From Erysipelotrichaceae bacterium (GTDB taxonomy: Bacteria > Bacillota_I > Bacilli_A > Erysipelotrichales > Erysipelotrichaceae), in the NCBI GenBank assembly GCA_009773735.1, contig WSYG01000009.1, positions 1-44,469 of the forward strand: DNA of 44,469 nt, given 5' to 3'. Each line of letters begins with the position of its first letter. Position 1 is the first letter of the stretch. The notes under the pieces are model-generated. The model had not been told where the DNA came from. It was given only the letters and a program-made list of their open reading frames with translations, and did no database searches. The translations under genes were made by a program, and so were the position numbers. This document shows positions 1-8,748 of the stretch, piece by piece.

Positions 1-123
1 TTGGACTCCTTTCGAATGAGTGTCGTAACTTTATTCTACGGCTTCCAATCCGTCTTTTACTACCCCTTCGAAAGTCTCACATCAATTGTAACTCTACACG
101 AACAAGATCAAGAAGAAGAATAG
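1..123 (+). CDS. C-terminal remnant of an unidentified gene cut by the window edge
   Basis: An open frame runs from base 1 to a TAG at 121-123 and ends in an acidic tail (HEQDQEEE). I do not recognise the 40 residues. In Bacillus the gene before divIVA is ylmH, but this tail does not look like an S4-domain protein to me. The codons favour TTC, TAC, TCC and CTC, unlike the TTT/TAT-rich neighbours, so the frame may not be coding. On the minus strand an AAAGGAG-like ribosome site ends at about base 8, so a divergent gene starting just left of the window is the alternative. Low confidence. Confidence 0.35.
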   Translation: MDSFRMSVVTLFYGFQSVFYYPFESLTSIVTLHEQDQEEE

Positions 124-127
124 GTTC

Positions 128-156
128 TTGAAAATGCCATAAACTTATGGCATAAT
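128..156 (+). promoter_or_regulatory. Promoter of divIVA-ileS
   Basis: TTGAAA (128-133) and CATAAT (151-156) are separated by exactly 17 bp, placing the transcription start near 163, about 16 nt before the divIVA start codon. The spacer is occupied by a palindrome, annotated separately. Confidence 0.6.
135..152. repeat. 18-bp palindrome filling the promoter spacer (candidate operator)
   Basis: TGCCATAA (135-142), AC, then TTATGGCA (145-152) form a perfect inverted repeat. It lies between the -35 and -10 boxes and overlaps the first two bases of the -10. No T-run follows, so it is not an intrinsic terminator. A dimeric repressor binding here would block RNA polymerase. The regulator is unknown. 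Confidence 0.55.
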
Positions 157-178
157 GACCTTTATTAAGGAGCAAGTG

Positions 179-679
179 ATGATGTCTGAACCTAAGCCAA
201 GATTTCGGATCAACAAACGCGGTTATGACCGGTTCTCAGTGGACGATACCTTGGATCGTTTGACTTTTGAACGCGATTCCTTAAAACAACAACTGGATAC
301 GTACAGTAAACAGATGTCTGAGGCCAATGATCAGCTGAATTCAATCAAACAGAGATATCAAAGTTTGGTTTCTGAATTGGGTGTTCGTGAAAAAGCTGCG
401 GATGATATCGCCAGACTGGCTTTAAAAGAAGCCAATTCTGTTATTGCTTCAGCTCAAAACAATGCTGATTCGATCGTCAGAGAAGCCTTATCAACTGCTA
501 GAATCGTATTGGTTGAAATTGCTCGTATTTCTAAAGAAGCCAAAGGCATCAAAAAAGAAATGCATGATCAGTTGGACGCATTGACGAAAGCTCTGGATAA
601 CTTCGTTATTCCAGTCATCCCCGCAATTCATTTAGTATCAGATACAGATAGTGACAAAGATCAAGACAACGCCGACTGA
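179..679 (+). CDS. divIVA: DivIVA-family cell-division/polarity protein
   Basis: About 166 residues. The N-terminal part (RFRINKRGYDRFSVDDTL) matches the membrane-binding DivIVA domain, followed by coiled coil over roughly residues 20-85 and a second helical region. DivIVA proteins sense curved membrane at poles and septa and recruit division or wall-synthesis partners. An upstream in-frame ATG exists at 155, but AAGGAG at 167-172 points to ATG 179 (or 182), and 155 lies inside the -10 box. The stop is TGA. The position directly before ileS is the classic Bacillota order. The ileS T-box begins inside the end of this gene, so divIVA transcripts probably read into it. Confidence 0.88.
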   Translation: MMSEPKPRFRINKRGYDRFSVDDTLDRLTFERDSLKQQLDTYSKQMSEANDQLNSIKQRYQSLVSELGVREKAADDIARLALKEANSVIASAQNNADSIVREALSTARIVLVEIARISKEAKGIKKEMHDQLDALTKALDNFVIPVIPAIHLVSDTDSDKDQDNAD

Positions 680-858
680 GGCGGTTCAGAGAGCTTCTGG
701 ATGGTGTGAAGAAGCCCATAATCAGTCAGGTTATCCCTTGTGAGTCATTGCTTCGATAAGTAGAGGCAATCGTATCGCCGCGTTAAGGCGATGAGTGCAC
801 TTCGCAAGAAGTGAACTAAGGTGGTACCACGTTAAGCGTCCTTAGATGGGCGCTTTTT
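674..858 (+). promoter_or_regulatory. T-box riboswitch leader of ileS
   Basis: The conserved T-box AAGGTGGTACCACG is at 818-831. The terminator AAGCGTCC (834-841) / GGGCGCTT (848-855) plus T-run follows. Stem I is short: base GACTGA (674-679) pairs TCAGTC (722-727), with distal helix GCTTCT/AGAAGC. Ile codons ATA and ATC (718-723) sit on the 3' side of the internal loop, where the specifier belongs. Uncharged tRNA-Ile is expected to stabilise the antiterminator and switch on ileS. The 5' base of stem I overlaps the end of divIVA, including its stop codon. Confidence 0.9.
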
Positions 859-877
859 GTTTGAAAGGAAAAAACAT

Positions 878-3574
878 ATGGAATACAAAGACACATTATT
901 GATGCCGGATACATCGTTTGAAATGCGAGGGAATCTAACTCAAAAAGAACCTCACTTTCAAAAAAGATGGGAAGACGGTAAGTTATATGAAGCCATGCTT
1001 AAGAAAAGAGAAGGTAAGCCAACTTTTGTTTTGCATGATGGTCCTCCTTATGCCAATGGAAATATCCATATCGGACATGCTTTAAACAAGATCCTAAAAG
1101 ACATCGTGGTTAAAAGCCGTTTTATGATGGGCTATCAAACGCATTTTATCCCTGGATGGGATACTCATGGGTTGCCGATCGAAACAGCCATCACCAAACT
1201 GGGTCATAATCGTAAAACCTTAAGCACGGCTCAATTTAGAGCACTGTGTGATGATTTTGCGAAGAAACAAATTCAAACCCAGATGAAAGACATGAAAGCT
1301 TTAGGAACGATAGGGGACTATGATCATTATTATGCGACCCTTCAACCTGAATTCGAAGCTGCTCAAATCTCAGTTTTTGCGAAAATGGCGATGGATGGGA
1401 TGATCTATAAAGGTCTTAAACCTGTCTATTGGAGCCCAAGTTCAGAGAGTGCTTTAGCTGAAGCTGAAATTGAGTATCATGATAAAAAAGATGATACGAT
1501 TTTCGTTACGTTTGATGTAACAGATGGTAAAGGTGTTTTGGATAAAGGGGATAAATTTGTCATATGGACCACCACTCCGTGGACCATCCCAGCCAATCTC
1601 GCCATATCTTTAAATCCCAATTTAAAATATGATTTAGTGGATACAAACAAAGGAAGACTTGTTGTTGGTCATGATCTAGTTGAAAGCCTGATGACTAAGT
1701 TTAACTTAGTGCCATATACCGTACTTAAGACCTTTAAAGGCAGTGAACTTGAATTCATTGAAACAAAACATCCATTTTATGATCGAATCTCATTGGTTAT
1801 TTTAGGTAGTCATGTTACTGAAGAAGATGGGACAGGTTGTGTTCATACAGCCCCAGGACATGGTGTCGATGACTTTAATGTCGGTATGAAATATAATCTG
1901 CCTGCTTTTTGTCCAGTTGATGATCGTGGATGCATGACGATCGAAGCCGGTGAATTTTTGGTTGGTCAATTCGTAGAAAAAGCAAATCTCACCATCATTG
2001 AAAAACTGGATGAGATGGGACACATATTGGCTAAAGAATCCATCGTTCATCCATACCCACATGATTGGAGAACCAAAAAGCCTGTCATCTATCGTGCTAC
2101 AAACCAATGGTTTGCCTCGATTGAAAGAATAAGAGAGAAATTACTGAGTGAGATCGATCATGTAGAGTGGTTGCCTGAATGGGGTAAACTACGCATGAAC
2201 AACATGATCAAGGATCGTGGTGACTGGTGTATATCAAGACAACGTGTATGGGGCGTTCCAATTCCAATTTTCTATGCGGAAGATGATTCGGTCATCATGG
2301 ATCAGCATGTTTTTGATCATGTCGCAGCTTTATTTAGAGCTCATGGTTCAAGCATTTGGTTTGAAAAAGATGCCAAAGAACTTTTGCCTGAAGGATTTAC
2401 TCATCCTGGATCACCCAATCATACTTTTAGAAAAGAAACAGACATCATGGATGTTTGGTTTGATTCTGGATCATCGCATACCGGTGTCATTCAACAACGA
2501 GGTCAGAGTTTACCTGTTGATTTATATCTAGAAGGCAGTGATCAGTATCGTGGTTGGTTCAATAGTTCATTGATCATATCTACAGCAGTATATGGACATG
2601 CCCCTTATAAAGCCGTTGTCTCACATGGTTTCGTATTGGATGGCAAAGGCGAAAAGATGAGTAAGTCACTTGGTAATACAGTTGAACCAAATAAGGTTGT
2701 ATCTCAATCTGGTGCTGATATCTTAAGATTATGGACGGCCAGTATAGATTATCAATCCGATGTTAGAATCTCTGATGAACTTTTAAAACAAGTCACAGAA
2801 AACTATCGTAAGATCAGAAATACATTTAGATTCATGTTGGCCAACCTGAAAGATTTCGACTGGAAAGATTGTCTTCCATTAAATGCATTGTCTGAAACAG
2901 ATGCGTTCGTATTGGCTAAAGTCTTCGAAGTCGCCAATGCAGCAGTCAAGTCCTATAAAGAATATGACACTAAGTCAGTCATCACCAGTGTCAGTAATTT
3001 GATGACCAATGAATTATCTGCCTATTATCTCGACTTCACCAAAGATATCTTGTATTGTGATGCGAAAACATCCAAAGCGCGCATGTCGGTTCAAACTGTA
3101 CTTTATGAAAGCGTCCATATCTTAACTCGTGTTTTGGCGCCAATTCTATCGCATACCTGTGAAGAGATCTGGGATCATTTTCTTTCAGATACACAATCAG
3201 TTCACCTGCATGATTTTGAAATCAAGAAATTCAAAGTTTCGGAACAAGAAGTTTGGCAGGAACTCCTTCAATTACGCTCAGAAGTATTCAAACAATTAGA
3301 GTTATCCAGAGCTGAAAAAATCATTGGTAAATCACTGGAGGCCAAGGTTGAATTAACATTGACTCAAGAACTGTCTGATAAATTGACTCGTAAAGTCAAT
3401 AACTTAGCCCAATGGTTGATCGTTTCACAAATCGGCGTCAAAGTCGGATCGCAACAAACCATCGCTGTCAGTTTGGCGAAAGGTATGACCTGTCCTAGAT
3501 GTTGGAATGTGACGCAAGAACATGCGGAAGACGGATTGTGTCCGCGTTGTCAAGCTGTCGTAAAGGCGCTATAA
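878..3574 (+). CDS. ileS: Isoleucyl-tRNA synthetase
   Basis: A class I synthetase of 898 residues that charges tRNA-Ile in the cytoplasm. The HIGH motif (GNIHIGHALNK, around residue 65) and the KMSKS motif (GEKMSKSLGN, around 593) are present. The editing (CP1) domain lies between them, and the C-terminal zinc site has two CxxC pairs (CPRCW and CPRCQ). The length is near the usual 900-930. The ATG at 878 follows AAAGGAA and a short gap, and matches the family N-terminus; a TTG further upstream is not needed. Expression is controlled by the T-box leader. Confidence 0.97.
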   Translation: MEYKDTLLMPDTSFEMRGNLTQKEPHFQKRWEDGKLYEAMLKKREGKPTFVLHDGPPYANGNIHIGHALNKILKDIVVKSRFMMGYQTHFIPGWDTHGLPIETAITKLGHNRKTLSTAQFRALCDDFAKKQIQTQMKDMKALGTIGDYDHYYATLQPEFEAAQISVFAKMAMDGMIYKGLKPVYWSPSSESALAEAEIEYHDKKDDTIFVTFDVTDGKGVLDKGDKFVIWTTTPWTIPANLAISLNPNLKYDLVDTNKGRLVVGHDLVESLMTKFNLVPYTVLKTFKGSELEFIETKHPFYDRISLVILGSHVTEEDGTGCVHTAPGHGVDDFNVGMKYNLPAFCPVDDRGCMTIEAGEFLVGQFVEKANLTIIEKLDEMGHILAKESIVHPYPHDWRTKKPVIYRATNQWFASIERIREKLLSEIDHVEWLPEWGKLRMNNMIKDRGDWCISRQRVWGVPIPIFYAEDDSVIMDQHVFDHVAALFRAHGSSIWFEKDAKELLPEGFTHPGSPNHTFRKETDIMDVWFDSGSSHTGVIQQRGQSLPVDLYLEGSDQYRGWFNSSLIISTAVYGHAPYKAVVSHGFVLDGKGEKMSKSLGNTVEPNKVVSQSGADILRLWTASIDYQSDVRISDELLKQVTENYRKIRNTFRFMLANLKDFDWKDCLPLNALSETDAFVLAKVFEVANAAVKSYKEYDTKSVITSVSNLMTNELSAYYLDFTKDILYCDAKTSKARMSVQTVLYESVHILTRVLAPILSHTCEEIWDHFLSDTQSVHLHDFEIKKFKVSEQEVWQELLQLRSEVFKQLELSRAEKIIGKSLEAKVELTLTQELSDKLTRKVNNLAQWLIVSQIGVKVGSQQTIAVSLAKGMTCPRCWNVTQEHAEDGLCPRCQAVVKAL

Positions 3575-3576
3575 CT

Positions 3577-4305
3577 ATGTTCATCGACTCACTTTCAAAT
3601 TCGCAGGTAAAATACTGGGTATCTCTTCAACAAGCCAAAAACCGTCAGGAATCTGGACAGTTTTTGGTTGAAGGGGATCATTTGGTCCAAGAAGCTTTTA
3701 AAGCACAGGCCGTTGATTTGATTTTGTTGAGTGAAGGAAAAGACAATCCTTATCCTGAAATTAGATCACTTGTTTTAAGTGAGAAAGTATTTAATAAAGT
3801 ATCTCAAATCCAGTCTCAAGGTTCTATTATGGCAATCTGCCACATCAAACAACCCAAAAGTAAGCTTGGTAAGCGTATTATTCTGTGTGATCGAATTCAA
3901 GATCCTGGAAATCTAGGAACAATCATTCGTACCGCAACAGCGTTTGGTTTTGATCAGATCATATGTTCCAAAGACTGTGTTGATTTTACCAATGAAAAAG
4001 TCATACGTTCAACCCAAGGGGCTTTATTTCACATCGATTTATCTCAAAGGGATCTTCTTGAAACCATCGATGGAGCCAAGAAATCCGGTATAAAAGTTAT
4101 TGGAACTTCTTTAAATGAGTCTGTAGTTTTAACGGATGTTTTACCAACTTCACCCATTGCAATCGTCTTGGGCAATGAAGGATCAGGTGTATCTAGTGAG
4201 ATCCTAAAACACTGCGATCAAAACATTTTGATTGAAAGTTCATCTTTTGAATCGCTTAATGTGGCGGTGGCTTGTGGTATCTTGTGTTATCATTTTAGGA
4301 AATGA
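3577..4305 (+). CDS. ysgA: TrmH/SpoU-family RNA 2'-O-methyltransferase (YsgA-like)
   Basis: A protein of 242 residues. The N-terminal substrate-binding region (residues about 8-70) has FLVEGDHLVQEA. The SpoU catalytic domain shows the three family motifs: DRIQDPGNLGTIIRTATAFG, IVLGNEGSGVS, and ESLNVAVACGIL. This is the trefoil-knot SAM site that methylates a ribose, typically in 23S rRNA; the exact nucleotide cannot be told from sequence. The ATG at 3577 is two bases after the ileS stop, so the gene is probably co-transcribed with it. In Bacillus subtilis ysgA also sits just upstream of pheS-pheT. Confidence 0.9.
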   Translation: MFIDSLSNSQVKYWVSLQQAKNRQESGQFLVEGDHLVQEAFKAQAVDLILLSEGKDNPYPEIRSLVLSEKVFNKVSQIQSQGSIMAICHIKQPKSKLGKRIILCDRIQDPGNLGTIIRTATAFGFDQIICSKDCVDFTNEKVIRSTQGALFHIDLSQRDLLETIDGAKKSGIKVIGTSLNESVVLTDVLPTSPIAIVLGNEGSGVSSEILKHCDQNILIESSSFESLNVAVACGILCYHFRK

Positions 4306-4306
4306 T

Positions 4307-4334
4307 TTGAACTTTGGTTAAGTTTTGATATAAT
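4307..4334 (+). promoter_or_regulatory. Promoter of the pheS-pheT leader
   Basis: TTGAAC (4307-4312), a 16-bp spacer and an extended -10 TGATATAAT (TATAAT at 4329-4334) predict a start near 4341, at the beginning of the T-box leader. Confidence 0.75.
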
Positions 4335-4340
4335 GGATTA

Positions 4341-4530
4341 GAAATCGTAGTGGGACATAGTATGGGTCACTTTAGAGAGAAGCACAAACGCTGAAAGTGC
4401 ATCATGACTCAAAATTCACCCCATGGAGGAGCTAATCACTCACGGATCCGCCGTTATCGGATTAAGCTGTGTCGAAAGACAAAGCAGGATGGTACCGCGA
4501 TCATTTCGTTCCTGTAGGGACGATTTTTTT
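4341..4530 (+). promoter_or_regulatory. T-box riboswitch leader of pheS-pheT
   Basis: The T-box core AGGATGGTACCGCG lies at 4486-4499 and the terminator CGTTCC-tgta-GGGACG plus seven T at 4507-4530. Stem I is closed by ATGGG (about 4362) with CCCAT (about 4420), and a GCAC/GTGC helix caps it. A Phe codon TTC at 4415-4417, followed by A, is in the specifier position. Uncharged tRNA-Phe should promote readthrough into pheS. Confidence 0.88.
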
Positions 4531-4547
4531 ATTTTCGGGAGGAAAAT

Positions 4548-5573
4548 ATGGAAAACTTACTAAAAGAAGCACAAGAAGCTTTACTGAAGGCCCAAGACAA
4601 GACTCAACTTCAAGAGGTCTATAATCTTTACCTGTCAAAAAAAGGCAAGGTAGCAGGTTTAATGGCCCAAATGAAAGATCTTAGTCCACTTGAGAAACCT
4701 AAGTTTGGCGCTAAAGTCAATGTGTTGAAACAAACCCTTGAGCAAGATTATGCGATTGCTTTAGATCGAGTTCAACACAATTCAATTCTATCTGAACTAC
4801 AAAAAGATAAGATCGATCTAACTTTACCTGCGACCAAATTGAAAGTTGGGACACTTCATCCTTTGACGATCGTTCAAAAAGAAATTGAAGAACACTTCAT
4901 CTCGATGGGGTATCTCATCAAAGAAGGACCGGAAGTAGAGCGTGATTATTATAACTTTGAGCGCGCCAATATTCCTCAGGATCATCCAGCACGTGATATG
5001 CAGGATACTTTCTACATCAATATGGATTGGTTACTGAGGACTCACACGACAGCCATCCAAACCCGTACGTTAGAATCCTATAATGGTCAAACCCCAGTCA
5101 AAGTTATTTGTCCAGGAAAAGTTTACCGCAAGGATGATGACGATGCGACCCATTCTCATCAATTCGTTCAAATCGAAGGTTTAGTTGTCGGCGAGAAGAT
5201 ATCAATGGCTGATTTAAAAGGGACTTTGGAATTATTGGCGAAACGCATGTTTGGGGAAAGCCGTGTCATTCGTTTCAGACCTTCATATTTCCAGTTCACA
5301 GAACCTTCTGTCGAAGTTGATGTATCATGTCACATTTGTAACGGAAAAGGTTGCTCAACCTGTCATCAAACGGGTTGGATTGAAATCTTAGGCGCAGGCA
5401 TGGTTCATCCCAATGTCTTAAAAATGGCTGGCTTTGATGCAGAAAAAGTAAGCGGTTTTGCCTTTGGATTGGGCGTAGAACGAGTCGCTTTGCTTAAATA
5501 TGGGATCGATGATATCCGACATTTTTACACCAATGATTTACGTTTCTTATCGACATTCACTCGGTTTGAGTAG
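4548..5573 (+). CDS. pheS: Phenylalanyl-tRNA synthetase alpha subunit
   Basis: The 341-residue catalytic alpha chain of the class II alpha2-beta2 PheRS. After an N-terminal coiled-coil tRNA-binding arm (about residues 1-85) it carries the expected class II blocks: DHPARDMQDTFYI, LLRTHTTAIQTR, CPGKVYRKDDDDATHSHQF and the motif 3 region GFAFGLGVERVALLKYG. A CxxC...CxxC pair just before GWIEILGAGMVHPNVL is common in this family. GGGAGGAAAAT gives a good ribosome site for ATG 4548. It is followed after 9 nt by pheT. Confidence 0.97.
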   Translation: MENLLKEAQEALLKAQDKTQLQEVYNLYLSKKGKVAGLMAQMKDLSPLEKPKFGAKVNVLKQTLEQDYAIALDRVQHNSILSELQKDKIDLTLPATKLKVGTLHPLTIVQKEIEEHFISMGYLIKEGPEVERDYYNFERANIPQDHPARDMQDTFYINMDWLLRTHTTAIQTRTLESYNGQTPVKVICPGKVYRKDDDDATHSHQFVQIEGLVVGEKISMADLKGTLELLAKRMFGESRVIRFRPSYFQFTEPSVEVDVSCHICNGKGCSTCHQTGWIEILGAGMVHPNVLKMAGFDAEKVSGFAFGLGVERVALLKYGIDDIRHFYTNDLRFLSTFTRFE

Positions 5574-5582
5574 GAGGCACAT

Positions 5583-7967
5583 ATGAAAATAAGCACAAAA
5601 TGGCTAGGAAGATACGTAGATCTACAAGGCATCTCGATAGATGAACTTGCGGATCGCTTAACATTCGCTGGTCTAGAAGCAGAAGGCAGGACTTATCTTG
5701 CTCAAGGAACCAATTTGGTCATTGGAGAAGTTTTGACCTGTGTTGCACATCCAGACTCAGATCATTTAAGTCAAACGACAGTTAATATAGGGAAAGAAGT
5801 TTTATCGATCATTTGCGGTGCACCCAATGTAAAAGCTGGTCAAAAGGTCATCGTTGCTCAAAACGGTTCTGTATTGCCTAAGATCACCATAAAAAAAACA
5901 TTGATTAAAGGTGTTGAATCCAATGGGATGATCTGTTCATTGTTAGAATTAGGTGTTGATCCAAAAACATTAACTGAAGATCAAAAAGCAGGCATAGAAG
6001 TATTGGATAAAGATGCTCCAATAGGTCAAGATCCTTTAGCTTATCTTGGATTAGATGATGTGATCTTAGAAGTTAAACTGACACCTAATCGTTCTGACTG
6101 TAATGCATTATGGTCTTTAGCCTATGAAGTCAGTGCTTTGTTTGATCGTAAAGTCACACTTCCGGATTACTTAGCGTATGAGCATATTGGACAACCAACC
6201 CAACTTAAAGTTTCATCAGAGACCACCAAGTGTCCTTTATTCATCGGTAAAACAATAGGTGAACTTACGGTTAAAGAATCACCTTTATGGATGAAACAAG
6301 CTTTAAATGCGTTAGGGTTCAAAACCATCAACAACGTAGTCGATATCTCCAATTATGTCATGATTGAAACAGGTCAACCTCTACATTTCTATGATGCCGC
6401 GAAATTAGCAGCTCCGGAAATCACAGTCAAAGACAATCGATTGGGAATCGTAAAGACCTTGGATGAATCTGAAATTCACCTCCACAAAGAAGACATTGTC
6501 ATCACTTGTCAAGGCAAACACATTGGTTTAGCGGGCATCATGGGTGGTGATGACAGTAAAATCGATGAATCAACCCATGGGATCATCATCGAAGCTGCTC
6601 AGTTTTCGCCGTCTCAGATTCGTCATACATCACGCAGAGTCAATTTAATCACTGAAGCTTCTTTGAGATTTCAAAAAGGATTGGATCTTAACGCAGCCCA
6701 TAAAGCGGTCTTGCGTTCAACTCAATTATTAATTGAATTGGCGGATGCTAAAGAGATTGAAACGACTGTAGTTTATGGCACACCAACTACTGATGAGAAA
6801 ATTGTCAAAGTTCATCCGCAACACATCAACGATCTTTTAGGTGATGTCTATCCGATCGAAAAAGTCATGGAAATCTTCAGGGTTTTGCGTTTTAGTCCAA
6901 AATTTGAAGATCAAATGATCGTATGTCAGATTCCCACAACTCGTTTAGATATCGAAGTTGCACAAGATCTGATTGAAGAAGTGGGTCGTTTCGTTGGATA
7001 CCATAATCTGAAAGGAACACTGCCTTTGATGCCGATGACTTTAGGCGGTTATGATCAACGTCAACAATTAAGAAACAATATACGTTCATTATGTGTTGGT
7101 TTTGGGATGAATGAAATCATCACCTACACATTAGTCAATAAAGACAAGACAGTTGAAGGTGTAAGTCCTTTAGCTAATCCCCAAGCTTTGATTTCACCCT
7201 TATCTGATGAACGTCAATATGTCAGAAACAATCTGTTGAACAGTGTCTTTGAGACAGTCATCTACAATCAATCCTATAAAATGAAAGATTTCCAGTTGTT
7301 TGAAGTATCAACTTTGAGTCATATCGATCATACACAAGAACGTCTTGCGTTGGTTCAAAGCGGTAACATTACGATTAACCGTTGGCAAAAAGAAACCCGC
7401 GAAGCGGATTTCTATAGCTTAAAAGGCATCATTGAACAGTTGTTGGTTGAGAATGGGTATGCGATTGGTCGAATTCGCTTCGATGCCATTCAGGATCATC
7501 CTTTCTTTCATCCATATCAAAGTGCTAAAGTTTTCTTAGATAAAACAGAACTTGGGATGATGGGCAGGATTCATCCTCTCTTATCGCAAAAACTTGGAAT
7601 TGATTCCATATTAATGGCAGAACTTAATCTAGAACCTCTATTAAAAACAAAAGTCGCCAAGATCAAATACAATTCTATTATTAAAGTGCCTTCTGTTTTA
7701 AGAGATGTTGCTTTGGTGGTAGAACAGAGTGTCAGTGCATCGCAAATCGAAAAAATCATTACTGAAGCGGCAAAACCTTTGGTTAAAAGCGTTGAAGTGT
7801 TTGATGTATACACAGGGGAACATGTTGAAAAAGGCAAGAAGTCATTGGCCATCACCATAGCATTTCAAGCCACTGATCATACACTCAACGATGATGAAAT
7901 ACAAACCCATTTCGCTAAGATCATAGAAGCTTTAAAGACTCAAACTGGGGCTATATTAAGAGCCTAG
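5583..7967 (+). CDS. pheT: Phenylalanyl-tRNA synthetase beta subunit
   Basis: The 794-residue structural and editing subunit paired with PheS. The N-terminal tRNA-binding/EMAP-like domain spans about residues 40-150 (IGEVLTCVAHPDSDHL, ICGAPNVKAGQKV). It is followed by the B3/B4 editing domain (FIGKTIGELTVKESPLW, NNVVDISNYVMIETGQPLH), a B5 domain around 400-470, the catalytic-like fold, and a C-terminal FDX-ACB anticodon-binding domain (VPSVLRDVALVV onward). Length is normal. GGAGG eight bases before ATG 5583 fixes the start. No clear terminator follows. Confidence 0.97.
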   Translation: MKISTKWLGRYVDLQGISIDELADRLTFAGLEAEGRTYLAQGTNLVIGEVLTCVAHPDSDHLSQTTVNIGKEVLSIICGAPNVKAGQKVIVAQNGSVLPKITIKKTLIKGVESNGMICSLLELGVDPKTLTEDQKAGIEVLDKDAPIGQDPLAYLGLDDVILEVKLTPNRSDCNALWSLAYEVSALFDRKVTLPDYLAYEHIGQPTQLKVSSETTKCPLFIGKTIGELTVKESPLWMKQALNALGFKTINNVVDISNYVMIETGQPLHFYDAAKLAAPEITVKDNRLGIVKTLDESEIHLHKEDIVITCQGKHIGLAGIMGGDDSKIDESTHGIIIEAAQFSPSQIRHTSRRVNLITEASLRFQKGLDLNAAHKAVLRSTQLLIELADAKEIETTVVYGTPTTDEKIVKVHPQHINDLLGDVYPIEKVMEIFRVLRFSPKFEDQMIVCQIPTTRLDIEVAQDLIEEVGRFVGYHNLKGTLPLMPMTLGGYDQRQQLRNNIRSLCVGFGMNEIITYTLVNKDKTVEGVSPLANPQALISPLSDERQYVRNNLLNSVFETVIYNQSYKMKDFQLFEVSTLSHIDHTQERLALVQSGNITINRWQKETREADFYSLKGIIEQLLVENGYAIGRIRFDAIQDHPFFHPYQSAKVFLDKTELGMMGRIHPLLSQKLGIDSILMAELNLEPLLKTKVAKIKYNSIIKVPSVLRDVALVVEQSVSASQIEKIITEAAKPLVKSVEVFDVYTGEHVEKGKKSLAITIAFQATDHTLNDDEIQTHFAKIIEALKTQTGAILRA

Positions 7968-7971
7968 ACAT

Positions 7972-8000
7972 TTGTAAAATAATCTGAAGTTGTTTATAAT
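7972..8000 (+). promoter_or_regulatory. Promoter of yebC-tagD
   Basis: TTGTAA (7972-7977), a 17-bp spacer and consensus TATAAT (7995-8000) predict a start near 8007, giving a roughly 25-nt leader with AAGAGG before ATG 8032. Confidence 0.8.
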
Positions 8001-8031
8001 GGAAACGTTAAAAAGGTAAGAGGTATTCACC

Positions 8032-8748
8032 ATGGGACGTGCATTTGAAGTTAGAAAAGCTGCGATGGCCAGAACCAACGCGGTTAAAACAAAAGTATAT
8101 TCTCGTTTTGGAAAAGAAATCTATATGGCTGCTAAAGCTGGAGTTCCTGATCCTGAAATGAATCAAGGTTTAAAACAGATGATCGCCAAAGCGAAAATCA
8201 ATCAAGTACCTGCAGAAGTCATCAAAAGAGCCATTGAAAAAGCCAAAGGCGGATCAGATGAGTCCTATTCAAGCGTTCGATATGAAGGTTTTGGTCCTAA
8301 TAATTCAAACATCATCGTGGATTGTTTGACCGACAATGTCAATCGTACCGTTAGTGAAGTCAGAACCTGTTTTACCAAAAGTAAATCTAAAATGGGGGTT
8401 GGTGGATCTGTAGCCCATATGTTTGATCATGTGGGGATCTTGTCTTTTAACTTTACCGATGAAGGAGCCGTGTTGGATGTATTGGTAGAACACGACGTCG
8501 ATGTTCAAGACATTGAAGTTGAAGATGAAGCCATGACAGTTTATGTCACCCCCACATCGTTATATGCTGCTAAGATTGCCATCGAATCATTGATTCCTGA
8601 GGTTGAATTCGAAGTGCTTGAAAACACCATGATTCCTCAAGAAAGGGTCAAAGTAGAAGGCGAAGACAAGGAGATGTTTGATCGCTTGATGAGTATGCTG
8701 GATGAGATAGACGATGTCCAAAATGTCTATCATAACGTGGAGGAATAA
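8032..8748 (+). CDS. yebC: YebC/PmpR-family protein (translation or transcription factor)
   Basis: A 238-residue member of the YebC/TACO1 family, of the variant whose N-terminus begins MGRAFEVRKA rather than MAGHSKW. Conserved stretches include FGKEIYMAAKAG, IAKAKINQVPAEVIKRAI, YEGFGPN and NRTVSEVR. The family has long been annotated as a transcriptional regulator; more recent work implicates relatives in translation through difficult proline stretches. Which role applies here cannot be read from sequence. The gene has its own promoter and abuts tagD (stop TAA immediately followed by ATG). Confidence 0.92.
   Translation: MGRAFEVRKAAMARTNAVKTKVYSRFGKEIYMAAKAGVPDPEMNQGLKQMIAKAKINQVPAEVIKRAIEKAKGGSDESYSSVRYEGFGPNNSNIIVDCLTDNVNRTVSEVRTCFTKSKSKMGVGGSVAHMFDHVGILSFNFTDEGAVLDVLVEHDVDVQDIEVEDEAMTVYVTPTSLYAAKIAIESLIPEVEFEVLENTMIPQERVKVEGEDKEMFDRLMSMLDEIDDVQNVYHNVEE

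Noticed and set aside
135-152. Intrinsic terminator of the gene ending at 123
   Set aside because: The hairpin is AT-rich and followed by ATAATGACC rather than a T-run; its placement between -35 and -10 fits an operator better.
857-877. TTG start at 857 for ileS
   Set aside because: It lies in the T-box terminator tail; ATG 878 has AAAGGAA at good spacing and matches the family N-terminus.
2217-2531. A 104-codon plus-strand frame inside ileS
   Set aside because: Out-of-frame shadow of the well-conserved IleRS catalytic domain; no recognisable protein.
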